Below, in pieces: positions 8,148 through 15,965 of a stretch of DNA of 64,000 nt. The DNA lies in assembly GCF_003604215.1 (NCBI RefSeq), contig NZ_QXGS01000008.1:1-64000 (forward strand), given 5' to 3'. The stretch's first letter is position 1. The number at the start of each line of letters is the position of its first letter. Both the position numbers and the translations under genes were made by a program. The notes below the pieces were generated by a model. The model ran no database searches. It was not told the origin of the DNA and saw only the letters and a program-made list of their open reading frames with translations. The DNA is from Teichococcus vastitatis. GTDB lineage: Bacteria > Pseudomonadota > Alphaproteobacteria > Acetobacterales > Acetobacteraceae.

Positions 8148-9785
8148 TCAGCCCTTCCAGTTGCCGGCGCGGAAATCCATCGCGAAGGCGGGGGCGGCCT
8201 TCCAACCGATGTCGCGCCGCTTGGCGGTGAAGGTCGCGTTCTGGTGCAGCACCGTGTAGGCGGGGTCCTCGCGCTCGCAGATCTCCAGCATGCGGCGGAA
8301 CACTTGCTTGCGGCGGGCGCGATCTGTGCTGGTTTCCAGCTCGACGGAGATGCGGTTCATCTCCTCGTTGCTCCATTCGCCCACCTGCTGCTGCTGGCCG
8401 TTCGGCCCGTGCTGGTTGACGATGGAGGAGACGGGATCGTTGAACGGCGCGCTGTTCGACCAGTCGCGCACCGCGCGGCCCGGCTCGCGCGACAGGAGCT
8501 GCGACCAGTTCTCCTTCATCTCGATCTGCACGTTGAGGCCGACCTGCTTCCACATCTCCACCAGCACCTGCGCCGTGGGCGTCTGGTTGGTGTAATAGTT
8601 GTTGAGCAGGCGGTAGGGGATCGGGTCGCCCTTGTAGCCGGCTTCCTTGAGCAGGCGCTGCGCCTCGGCCGGATCGTAGTTCGGAACGGCCCAGTCGGCG
8701 ACGAACATGTCGCCGTAATATTCCCATTGCAGGCCCTTCGGCACCACGGTGCGGCCGGACCACAGGCTGTCCACGATCGCCTGCCGGTCGATGGCATGGG
8801 TGAAGGCGCGGCGCACGCGTGGATCGACGAGCTGCGGGTGGTTCTTGTCGAAGCAGGTCAGGCGGTGGTTGAGGATGGTGCCGCCCTGCACCTCGAAGCG
8901 GCGGTCGCCCTCGACGCCTTCGATCTGATCGGGCGGGATGTCACAGGCGAACTGCACCTCGCCCGAGCGCAGCATGTTGATGCGCGCCGAGACCTCCGGC
9001 ACCTCGATGAAGCGGATCTCCCTCAGCGGCGGTCGGCCGCCCCAGTACTCATCGTGCGCGACCAGGCGCAGCACCTGGTCGGGGCGGAACTCGGCCACCT
9101 TGTAGGGGCCGGTGAGGATGGGCTTGCGCGCCCATTCGAACCAGGTCTCGGCCTCGATGTAGCCGCGCTTGCTGATGATCTGGCTGCCATAGCGGGACAG
9201 GCGGCCTTCCAGCGTCACGTCCGGCGTGGCGTTGTGGAAGCGCACGGTGTGCTTGTCGACGATCTCGACGCGCTCCAGCGCCGGCCAGGACCGGCGCGCC
9301 ACGGCGGGCACCTCGGCCGGCAGGTCGCGCCCGGCGCGGGTCGGGATGCGATCGCCCGAGACGCTGATGGTGCGGCCCTGCGCCGTCGGGTTGGTGTCGC
9401 CGAACATGCGCTCGGGGCCGAAGCTGAAGACCACGTCCTCGGCGGTCATCTCGTCGCCATTGTGGAACTTCACGCCGGGGCGCAGCTTGAGCTCCACCAC
9501 CTGGTCGCTGATGCGCTTCCACTCGGTGGCCAGCTCCGGCACGGCGCCGAGGCCGCCCAGCCAGTCTCGCCCGATCAGCCCTTCCCACAGCGAGGAGAAC
9601 AGCACGCGCTCGCCGACATTCGACTGCTCGCGCAGCACTTCGAGCGTGTTGCTGTTGCTGATCTTCTGCACCGCGATGGCGATGCTCGGGCGGTTGTCGC
9701 CCTGCGCGATGGCGAAGCGGGGCAGGGTGGACAGCCCCAGCGCGCCACCGGCGCCGAGCAGAAGGGAACGGCGGTGCGTCATCAT
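8148..9785 (-). CDS. ABC transporter substrate-binding protein, family 5 (peptide/opine type)
   Basis: Periplasmic binding protein of 545 residues, SBP_bac_5 class. The N-terminus THRRSLLLGAGGALGLSTL followed by RFAIAQ is a twin-arginine-like signal peptide. The body shows family landmarks: LRPGVKFHNGDEMTAEDVVF near residue 100, FHNATPDVTLEGRLSRYG, and VRRAFTHAIDRQAIVDSLWSG in the second lobe. Its start overlaps the stop of the phosphonate monoester hydrolase gene (ATGA at 9782-9785), a coupling that implies shared substrate or product. I infer that it captures a phosphonate ester, phosphodiester or related small molecule for import. The sequence alone cannot exclude peptides or opines. Confidence 0.9.
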   Translation of the reverse strand: MMTHRRSLLLGAGGALGLSTLPRFAIAQGDNRPSIAIAVQKISNSNTLEVLREQSNVGERVLFSSLWEGLIGRDWLGGLGAVPELATEWKRISDQVVELKLRPGVKFHNGDEMTAEDVVFSFGPERMFGDTNPTAQGRTISVSGDRIPTRAGRDLPAEVPAVARRSWPALERVEIVDKHTVRFHNATPDVTLEGRLSRYGSQIISKRGYIEAETWFEWARKPILTGPYKVAEFRPDQVLRLVAHDEYWGGRPPLREIRFIEVPEVSARINMLRSGEVQFACDIPPDQIEGVEGDRRFEVQGGTILNHRLTCFDKNHPQLVDPRVRRAFTHAIDRQAIVDSLWSGRTVVPKGLQWEYYGDMFVADWAVPNYDPAEAQRLLKEAGYKGDPIPYRLLNNYYTNQTPTAQVLVEMWKQVGLNVQIEMKENWSQLLSREPGRAVRDWSNSAPFNDPVSSIVNQHGPNGQQQQVGEWSNEEMNRISVELETSTDRARRKQVFRRMLEICEREDPAYTVLHQNATFTAKRRDIGWKAAPAFAMDFRAGNWKG

Positions 9786-11311
9786 GGCGTGCGCTCCTCA
9801 AGGCCACCGGGCGTGGCACGGAAATGGGTCAGGGTACGCTCCGCGTGCCGCATGCGGTGCGACAGCGCCTTCTGCGCGTATTCGGCGACCACCGCGGCAT
9901 GAGCGGGATCGGAGGCGAGGTTCTCGAATTGCTGCGGGTCGCGCTGCAGGTCGAAGAGCAATGGCGGCAGGCCGGAGAAGTGAACGTATTTCCACCGCTC
10001 GTCCTGCACGACGCAGAGCGAGCAATCATCCTTGTCAAGGCCGAGTGCCGTCTCGGGCTTAGAGTAGTGTACGTCGCGGAAATCATATTCGTAGAAGAGA
10101 TGGTCCCGCCAATCCTCGGGGCGGCCCTGCTGCATCAGCGGCAGCAGGGAGCGGCCGTCGCAGGCGCGGGGCGCGGCGCCGCCGAGCCAGTCGAGGATGG
10201 TGGGCAGCACATCCACGCTCTCGGTGAAGGCGGGCTCGATGACGCCGGCGCGTTGCGGCGCCTGCGGGTCCTTCACCACCAGCGGGATGCGGAAGCTCTC
10301 ATCATGGAAGCCGATCTTGCCGAGCAGGTAATGGTCGCCGAGCTGCTCGCCATGGTCGGAAGTGAAGATGATCATGGTGTCATCCCACTGCCCCGTCTCG
10401 TCGAGATACTCGAAGACCTTTCCGAGCGCGTCATCCACCTCGGTGATGAGGCCGGCATAGGTCGCGCGCATGGTGCGGATGGCGGCCTCATCCAGCTCGC
10501 TCGCCGCGCCGCCGGCGCCGTGGAAGAAGGAGCCCTGGCTGATGCCGCGCAGATAGAAATCCAGCAGCGGATGCTGCGCCGCTTCTTCCTGCCAGGTGGC
10601 GCGGCGCCGCAGGGCCGGCATCTCTGCCGGGCTGTACATGGTGTTGTAGGGCGCCGGAGCGATGAAGGGCGGGTGCGGGCGGTAATAGCCGAGGTGGAGG
10701 AACCAGGGCCTGTCGCCCTTGCCCTTCAGGTAGGTCAGCGCCCGCTCGGTGAAGTAGGCGGTGTCCGACAGCTCGGCCGGGATGCGGCAGGGGCGGTCGG
10801 TGGCGCCCGGCACGCTGCGCTCGCCTTCGGGCAGCCAGATATCCTCGCGCTTCTCGGGCAGGACATAACCCTTCTGCGCCAGCCAGCCGAAATAGCCGTC
10901 CATGCTGGGCTCAAAGGCGCCCACGGCGCGGAAGCCCTCCATCAGGTCGCCCAGCGTGGTGAAGCGCGGGTCGCGCGTGGCGGTGCTGCGCGGGTCGGGG
11001 GTGGAGGTGGTGTAGCCGATCAGGGCCGGATCATAGCCCACCTGCCGCAGCGCCTTGCCCAGGTTCATGTGGCGCGAATCCAGCGGCACGGTGTTCTGCA
11101 CCGCCCGGTGGTTCATCAGGTATAGGCCGGTCAGCAGGCTGGCGCGCGCCGGGCCGCAGGGAACCGCATTGGTCACGTGGTTGCGGAAGGTGACGCCTTC
11201 ACGGCAGAGGCGATCCAGATTGGGCGTGCGGAGGAAGCCCGCCCCCAGCACCGGCACGAAATCCGCGCGCCACTGATCCACAACGATTAACAGGACATTC
11301 TTGCGACGCAT
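9782..11311 (-). CDS. pehA: Phosphonate monoester hydrolase (sulfatase-fold, formylglycine type)
   Basis: Alkaline-phosphatase-superfamily hydrolase, 509 residues from ATG 11311, close to the 514-residue Rhizobium leguminosarum PMH, whose sequence it follows almost throughout as I remember it. That family cleaves phosphonate monoesters and phosphodiesters. Expected active-site residues are present with a constant offset of five: Asp12 (VVDQWRAD), Cys52 in CGPAR (the C-x-P-x-R site converted to formylglycine), Thr102, His213 (YRPHPP), Asp319-His320 (TSDHGEQ) and Lys332. No signal peptide is seen, so it is cytoplasmic and would act on imported substrate. It is the first gene of a six-gene unit with a Dpp-type importer. 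The upstream GTG at 11335 is less likely, because homologues begin with MRxKNVLLIVVDQW. Confidence 0.9.
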   Translation of the reverse strand: MRRKNVLLIVVDQWRADFVPVLGAGFLRTPNLDRLCREGVTFRNHVTNAVPCGPARASLLTGLYLMNHRAVQNTVPLDSRHMNLGKALRQVGYDPALIGYTTSTPDPRSTATRDPRFTTLGDLMEGFRAVGAFEPSMDGYFGWLAQKGYVLPEKREDIWLPEGERSVPGATDRPCRIPAELSDTAYFTERALTYLKGKGDRPWFLHLGYYRPHPPFIAPAPYNTMYSPAEMPALRRRATWQEEAAQHPLLDFYLRGISQGSFFHGAGGAASELDEAAIRTMRATYAGLITEVDDALGKVFEYLDETGQWDDTMIIFTSDHGEQLGDHYLLGKIGFHDESFRIPLVVKDPQAPQRAGVIEPAFTESVDVLPTILDWLGGAAPRACDGRSLLPLMQQGRPEDWRDHLFYEYDFRDVHYSKPETALGLDKDDCSLCVVQDERWKYVHFSGLPPLLFDLQRDPQQFENLASDPAHAAVVAEYAQKALSHRMRHAERTLTHFRATPGGLEERTP

Positions 11312-11720
11312 GATGGTTCCGTCTGCTCCGAACACCGTGGCAGCGCTCCGCTTAATGCTTGCGCAGTGATGTGTGGATGACCGTAGGGTGGCAATCTGGT
11401 GACAAAGATTGCGAGGCCTGCTTTCAAGATGAGCGGATCTGACTGGGGTTCAAAGAGGTCCGTTTGCTGATCAACGATAACGGATTCGGAGTAACCATCC
11501 ACGAGAGTTCATCCAGTGGCCGCATGCGGCCTTGGCTGAGCCTGCCTGGCTCACGAACGCCCGTGCTTCAGCCATGCGACAGTTGAACGATGATCGCGTT
11601 TCGGGATGATGGCACTCGCCTCGATGCACGGAGACGACCGGCAGCGATCATCGCCTGGTCGCAAGGACGGAGCGGAGCTGACAACGCGTGAAGCCGTGTC
11701 TGCCGGCGCGATTGCCGGAA
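11312..11720. other. Intergenic region: promoter of the PMH operon
   Basis: These 409 bases separate the end of phnF from the PMH start and hold no convincing gene. The region must contain the promoter of the PMH/importer operon. Two dyads are visible: a spaced inverted repeat at 11391-11412 (listed separately) and a 14-base perfect palindrome GGCCGCATGCGGCC at 11518-11531. The palindrome found upstream of phnD does not recur here. Confidence 0.6.
11391..11412. promoter_or_regulatory. Inverted repeat upstream of the PMH gene, candidate operator
   Basis: GCAATCT, eight bases, then AGATTGC: perfect 7-base arms centred about 90 bases upstream of the PMH ATG. The size suits a dimeric regulator. 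It does not match the GACCTGTA palindrome before phnD, so a different regulator is implied if it is functional. Confidence 0.4.
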
Positions 11721-12425
11721 TCAGCCGCTGCGAAACCTGAAATGCACCAGATGTGCCGGGACCATGGACAGATTGACCTCCGCCATGCGGCCATCCCCGA
11801 GGCGGCCGAGGCCTTCCGCCATCAGCAATGCCGCGTTGGCCGGCATCATCAGCGCCTCAGCCTCGGCCACGCTGGGTGGGCGGGAACTCACGGTGGTGGA
11901 TTCGCGTCGCAGGCGGCCCAGCCCGGCCGCGGCCAGGATGCGGGTGATGGAAGGATCGTCCCGGAACCGCTCCACCAGATCAGGAACCAGCTCCGCAGGA
12001 AGATGGCGGTGCGACAATACCAGCGGCAGGTCGCGGCTGAACAGCAGGCTGACGATCTCGACGACGGGGCTGCCTTCGGGCCTCTCCAGAAGCGCTGCGA
12101 GCCGCGCATCGGCGGCCCGCACGCGCCCTTCCAGGAAGCGCACCGTCGGTTCCGCGCCAAGTCGCGCCAGCGTCTCATGCAGGCGTGATCCGGCATCGAC
12201 CTCGTAGACGATGTTGCTGGGCATGGCGAAGCTGCCGCGGCCGTTGACGATGCGGACGCGGCCCTCCTGCGACAGTGCCAGCAGGGCCCGCCTCACCGTG
12301 TTGCGGCTGACCTGGAACCGTTCCGCCAGATCATGCTCCGAGGGTAGGCGTTCGCCCGGGCGCCACTCCCCGCTGGCGAGTTCGTCAGCGAGGATGACGT
12401 GCATGAGGCGCCACTGCTGCGTCAC
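11721..12425 (-). CDS. phnF: GntR/HutC-family regulator of phosphonate metabolism (PhnF-like)
   Basis: Transcriptional regulator of 234 residues. The winged helix-turn-helix occupies about residues 10-70 (LPSEHDLAERFQVSRNTVRR), followed by a UTRA effector domain (SRLHETLARLGAEPT, then IVSLLFSRDLPLVLSHRHLP). The layout is that of PhnF, which represses phosphonate uptake genes. The GTG at 12425 overlaps the methyltransferase stop by four bases (GTGA) and is preferred to the ATG at 12449. It ends the phnD-phnC-phnE-methyltransferase operon, so autoregulation through the palindrome in front of phnD is likely. It could also act on the PMH operon immediately downstream. Confidence 0.85.
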   Translation of the reverse strand: MTQQWRLMHVILADELASGEWRPGERLPSEHDLAERFQVSRNTVRRALLALSQEGRVRIVNGRGSFAMPSNIVYEVDAGSRLHETLARLGAEPTVRFLEGRVRAADARLAALLERPEGSPVVEIVSLLFSRDLPLVLSHRHLPAELVPDLVERFRDDPSITRILAAAGLGRLRRESTTVSSRPPSVAEAEALMMPANAALLMAEGLGRLGDGRMAEVNLSMVPAHLVHFRFRSG

Positions 12426-13099
12426 AGCCGCTCCGCCAGCATGTGCCAATGCCAGGACCCGGGCTTCTCATGCCGTTGGTCCTCCAGGCGCAGCAGCTCA
12501 AAGCCTTCGAACAGGCCGATCAGGTCCCGCGCGTTGCAGTAGAAATGCGGATGCACCTTGTCGGCATCATGCTCCGCCATGTCCTCCTCGCGGACATAGG
12601 TGTCCGGAGCGACGGCGGTGCCGAGGCCGTAGCCTGCATTGCGCTTCGACAGCATCGTGCCTTGATAGGTGCCGCCCGGGCGCAGCACGCGGCGGATCTC
12701 GGCGATCGCGGCGCGCACCACCTGGCCGTCGCCGTGGTAGATCACGTTGAACGACAGCACATGGTCAAAACAGCCATCCGGGAAGGGCAGCTTCGTCATC
12801 GGTGCCACATGGGCCTCGATCGAGAGCCCTTCGGCATCGGCGATGCGCCGCAACTCGCCAAGGCCTGCCTCGGCCAGATCGGTTGCGGCGGTGTGGAAGC
12901 CCAGCCGCGCGAAGAGCAGCGCATGGCGGCCGATGCCGCAGCCGAGGTCGAGCACGCGGGGCCGCGCGCCGTCGGGTGCCTCCTGCGCCAGGCGTTCGGC
13001 GACGGCGCGCACGTCGGGCTCCGGCGTCGCCCATTCATTGTGCCGCTCGGGCGTGGCCCAGCGCTGGTCCCAGGCCAGGTGGGCGGTGTCGGTCTTCAT
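12422..13099 (-). CDS. Class I SAM-dependent methyltransferase in the phn operon
   Basis: Cytoplasmic protein of 225 residues with a Rossmann SAM-binding fold. Motif I is VLDLGCGIGRHALLFARLG (residues about 49-67), the acidic motif II is TAATDLAEAGL, and DGCFDHVLSFNVIYHGDG with EIRRVLRPGGTYQGTML are the later motifs. It resembles the broad TehB/UbiE-like group, and the acceptor cannot be read from the sequence. It lies 23 bases after phnE and overlaps phnF, so it is made with a phosphonate importer. I infer a role in modifying an imported organophosphorus compound or a breakdown product; housekeeping co-transcription is an alternative. Confidence 0.8.
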   Translation of the reverse strand: MKTDTAHLAWDQRWATPERHNEWATPEPDVRAVAERLAQEAPDGARPRVLDLGCGIGRHALLFARLGFHTAATDLAEAGLGELRRIADAEGLSIEAHVAPMTKLPFPDGCFDHVLSFNVIYHGDGQVVRAAIAEIRRVLRPGGTYQGTMLSKRNAGYGLGTAVAPDTYVREEDMAEHDADKVHPHFYCNARDLIGLFEGFELLRLEDQRHEKPGSWHWHMLAERL

Positions 13100-13122
13100 C
13101 GGGGCTCTCCAATCGGGGCGGT

Positions 13123-13935
13123 TCAGCCGCCCAGGACGCGCCGGCGTGCCCAGGCACCGGCCTGTTCCACGGCGACTACCAGGGCGAAGATCATCAGCAG
13201 GATGGTGGCAGCGGTGGGATAGTCGAACAGGTCCATCGCCACCTTCAGTTCCAACCCGATGCCGCCGGCCCCCACCAAGCCCAGGATGACGGAGGAGCGG
13301 GTGGATTTCTCCACCGCGAACATGGCGGTGGTGATAAAGGCGGGCATGGCGGCCGGCATCAAGGTGCAGAAGATGCTGTCGCTCCGGCGCACGCCCTGCG
13401 CGCTCAGCGCCTCCATCGGCCCGCGGTCGACATCCTCCAGCGCCTCGGCAAAGAAGCGGGCGCAGAAGCCGATGGTGTCGACGACGATGGCCAGTGTGCC
13501 GGCAAAGGGGCCGAGGCCCACGGCGATCACGAAAAGCAGGGCCCAGATCAGGTCCGGCACGGTGCGGAAGAAGGCCACCAGCCCGCGGGCGGCTGCCGCG
13601 AGCACGCGGCTGCCGATCAGGCCGCGAGCCGCGGCGATGGCCAGCGGCAGCGAGAGCACCGCGCCCACCAATGTGCCCACCAGCGCCATCTGGAAGGTCT
13701 CGACCAGGGCGCGGAACAGGCTATCGAGCCGCTCGATGCGCGGAGGCCAGGCGCGCAGCAAGAAGTCACCGAGCGAAGGAATCCCGCGCACCAGTTCGGT
13801 CATCGACCAGCCCGAGCCGCCGAAGGCCCAGACCAGGACCGCGAGGGCCACGGCATAGCCGATGAAGCCCAGCGCCGAAGGACGCTCGATCCGGCGCGGC
13901 ATGCCGGCGATGACCGGTTCAGTCGTAGAAGCCAT
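13123..13935 (-). CDS. phnE: Phosphonate ABC transporter permease PhnE
   Basis: Inner-membrane permease of 270 residues. The N-terminal helix lies at about residues 25-42, followed by a periplasmic segment and a core with ALVETFQMALVGTLVGAVLS. The EAA-like coupling region and the stretch FAVEKSTRSSVILGLVGAGG are diagnostic for PhnE proteins. It overlaps the end of phnC by 17 bases. Together with PhnC and PhnD it forms an importer for phosphonate, phosphite or a related compound. One permease gene is present, as is usual for this family. Confidence 0.92.
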   Translation of the reverse strand: MASTTEPVIAGMPRRIERPSALGFIGYAVALAVLVWAFGGSGWSMTELVRGIPSLGDFLLRAWPPRIERLDSLFRALVETFQMALVGTLVGAVLSLPLAIAAARGLIGSRVLAAAARGLVAFFRTVPDLIWALLFVIAVGLGPFAGTLAIVVDTIGFCARFFAEALEDVDRGPMEALSAQGVRRSDSIFCTLMPAAMPAFITTAMFAVEKSTRSSVILGLVGAGGIGLELKVAMDLFDYPTAATILLMIFALVVAVEQAGAWARRRVLGG

Positions 13936-14737
13936 GCAACTCCTCCCGCTGCAGTCGGTCGACCGGTGCGTCGATGACCAACATGCCCGCCTTCAGTCCC
14001 AGCACGCGCTGGGCGTGACGGCGGGCATGATCCAGGTGGTGGGTGGTGAAGATCAGCGTCGTGCCGGTTTCGCGGCTGGTGCGGGTGAAGATCTGCATGA
14101 CCTCCTCGCCCACGGCCGGGTCGAGGCTGGCGGCCGGCTCATCGGCAAAGATCAGCCGTGGTGCGTTGACCAGGGCGCGGGCAATGGCCACCCGTTGCTG
14201 CTGGCCACCCGAGAGGGTATCCGCCCGGCGCGCCGCCAGGTGAGCCAGGCCGACACGGTCCAGGACCTGCAGCGCGCGCTGCCGCAGCGCGGCCGGCGCT
14301 GTGGCCTGCAGCCAGCACCGTGGGCCGGGATGCTGCGCCAGGAAGCCATGCAGCACATTGCTCAGCACTGACAGGCGGAGCACCAGATTGTGCTTCTGCG
14401 CCACGAAGCCGATCGTCCGCAGGGCCTCCCGGGGTCCGGACCGGCGGAGCGCACGGCCTCCGAACACCTGTTCAAGAACCTGGACCTCGCCCGCGCCCGG
14501 CGGCACCAGCCCCAGGCAGGCCTTCAGCAAGGTTGACTTGCCGGCACCGTTGGCGCCGATCAGTGCCACGGTTTCGCCGCGGCGCACGGCGAAGCTGACG
14601 CCGCGCAGCACTGGCGCCGCGGCGCCATAGGCGATGCTGAGGTTCCGCACCACCACATCATCCGGAACGGGCACGTTGTCCAGGACCGGCGGCGGGATCG
14701 CCACCGGCTCCGTGCGCTCAGCGAGCGATGCGCTCAT
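13919..14737 (-). CDS. phnC: Phosphonate ABC transporter ATP-binding protein PhnC
   Basis: Cytoplasmic ATPase of 272 residues. Walker A is GANGAGKST, the Q-loop is IGFVAQKHNLVLRLSVLSNV, the signature is LSGGQQQR and Walker B is LIFADEPAASLDP. The phrase VLHGFLAQHPGPRCWL in the helical subdomain is typical of PhnC. About 30 N-terminal residues precede the first strand and are not conserved in the family, so translation may start slightly later. The annotated ATG overlaps the phnD stop by four bases (ATGA), which supports it. Confidence 0.92.
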   Translation of the reverse strand: MSASLAERTEPVAIPPPVLDNVPVPDDVVVRNLSIAYGAAAPVLRGVSFAVRRGETVALIGANGAGKSTLLKACLGLVPPGAGEVQVLEQVFGGRALRRSGPREALRTIGFVAQKHNLVLRLSVLSNVLHGFLAQHPGPRCWLQATAPAALRQRALQVLDRVGLAHLAARRADTLSGGQQQRVAIARALVNAPRLIFADEPAASLDPAVGEEVMQIFTRTSRETGTTLIFTTHHLDHARRHAQRVLGLKAGMLVIDAPVDRLQREELHGFYD

Positions 14738-15615
14738 TTGCCGACGAATTCGGAAAACTGTGGCCGACCGATGGTGGCATACATCTGCCGCACGCGATTA
14801 TACGCAGCATCCTCGATCGCCACGAGGTCGAGGCCGCGATACTTCTCGTTCTCGCCCCCCGCTGAGACGATGGCCTCGGCGATCGCCTGCTTGTTCTCGA
14901 TCATCGCCTCGCGCAGCCGGGCGATGGTCTTGGCATCGACATGCGCCCCCGCCAGCAGGACGTCGTTCGGCAGGTCGCCGGAGCGAGCGATGACGCGGAA
15001 ATAGCCGGCCGGAACGGACCGGTCCTTGCTGCGCGCGCTGTTGATCCAGCTGTTGTAGTTGACGCCGATGGCCGCGACGTCGCCACGCTTCAGAGCCTCG
15101 TGCGCGACATTGCGGGAGGTGTGGGCGATCCCGCCCAGCTCCTTCTGCGGATCAACGCCGTAGTCAGCCAGCAGCTGCGACGGGCAGAGATGGCCGGAGG
15201 TGGAGCCGATGTCGTCCATCGCCACCTTCTTGCCGCGCAGGTCGGCCGGGCGGATGACCGGGGAATCCGCGCGCACCACCAAGGCACAGAAATAGTCGGG
15301 ACGGCTGAGTCCGATCAGGGCGGTCGCATTCGTCATCTTGTTGATGACGACGTACTCGGCCGGGCCGGTGATCACCAGATCGACGCGGCGTGCGCGCAGC
15401 GCCTCGGCGGCGGCGGTACGGCTGCTGACGGGGAAGAAGTCGAAAGTGAAGCCCGTTGCCTGCTGCAGCCGGTCGCGGAAGGGGCCCCAGTCGGTCTGCA
15501 GGCGCTCCAGCCCCTCCACGTCGGTGACGGCGAGCTTCAGCGTCTGCGCCTCGGCGCGGGGAAGGAACAGCGTCGCCGTCGCCAGCAGACCGGCGATCAT
15601 GAGCTTGCGAATCAT
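14734..15615 (-). CDS. phnD: Phosphate/phosphite/phosphonate-binding protein PhnD
   Basis: Periplasmic binding protein of 293 residues with a Sec signal peptide (IRKLMIAGLLATATLFLPRAEA, first part). The mature part shows the PhnD pattern: DFFPVSSRTAAAEALRARRVDL, then VITGPAEYVVI, then GKKVAMDDIGSTSGHLCPSQ, the loop that lines the phosphonate pocket. The ATG at 15615 has AGAGG about 5 bases upstream and lies only 10 bases after an 18-base palindrome. It is the first gene of phnD-phnC-phnE-methyltransferase-phnF. Which phosphonate is bound cannot be told from sequence; closely related proteins range over 2-aminoethylphosphonate, methylphosphonate and phosphite. Confidence 0.92.
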   Translation of the reverse strand: MIRKLMIAGLLATATLFLPRAEAQTLKLAVTDVEGLERLQTDWGPFRDRLQQATGFTFDFFPVSSRTAAAEALRARRVDLVITGPAEYVVINKMTNATALIGLSRPDYFCALVVRADSPVIRPADLRGKKVAMDDIGSTSGHLCPSQLLADYGVDPQKELGGIAHTSRNVAHEALKRGDVAAIGVNYNSWINSARSKDRSVPAGYFRVIARSGDLPNDVLLAGAHVDAKTIARLREAMIENKQAIAEAIVSAGGENEKYRGLDLVAIEDAAYNRVRQMYATIGRPQFSEFVGK

Positions 15616-15625
15616 TGGAGCCTCT

Positions 15626-15643
15626 GACCTGTAGGTACAGGTC
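15626..15643. promoter_or_regulatory. Perfect 18-bp palindrome before phnD, probable PhnF operator
   Basis: GACCTGTAGGTACAGGTC has perfect 8-base arms (GACCTGTA/TACAGGTC) around a GG centre. It lies 10 bases upstream of the phnD ATG, where a bound repressor would block transcription or initiation. HutC/PhnF-type regulators bind compact dyads with GT...AC half-sites, which this fits. The partner is inferred to be the PhnF-like protein encoded at the end of the operon. Confidence 0.75.
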
Positions 15644-15965
15644 CGTCTAGGGCATGGCCCATAACGCATTGATGACCGCCACTGGACAGATGCGTGACAT
15701 CGCTGCCATCCACGGCGCCTCCGTCATCGGGATCAGGCGGTGCTTCAGGACGGGCGATCGCGATACCCCGGAGCACGGAAGGGACAAGCTTGTGCCTCCA
15801 GGTTGAAGATCCGAAGATTTTTCGCCGCCGCAGCGGTAAAGCCAGGCAAGGCTTCCGGTCAGCGGCGGCCCTGGGGGTGACGGATCCGCGCGGCTTCGTT
15901 GCCATCGCAGAGTGGCCGGTCCTGTCAGGCTCGCCTCGCTGCCATCGACCCGCAGGGCCGGCTGA
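15644..15965. other. Promoter region of the phn operon; no gene seen
   Basis: These 322 bases lie between the phnD operator and the iclR stop. No supported gene is visible on either strand. The phn promoter should lie in its left part. A short A/T-rich patch (15805-15821) is the only notable departure from high GC. Confidence 0.5.

Noticed and set aside
7221..9902. 893-codon plus-strand open frame opposite dppD and the binding protein
   Set aside because: Same reason: low-complexity His/Leu/Arg composition, no motifs, and fully antisense to conserved genes.
11518..11531. Perfect palindrome GGCCGCATGCGGCC
   Set aside because: Short GC-only palindromes are expected by chance in sequence of this composition, and it has no special position relative to a start.
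4337..15615. C-P lyase, phosphonatase or phosphite dehydrogenase genes in the phosphonate region
   Set aside because: Every well-supported gene in the interval is accounted for by transport, regulation, methyltransferase or PMH; none resembles phnG-M, phnX/W or ptxD.
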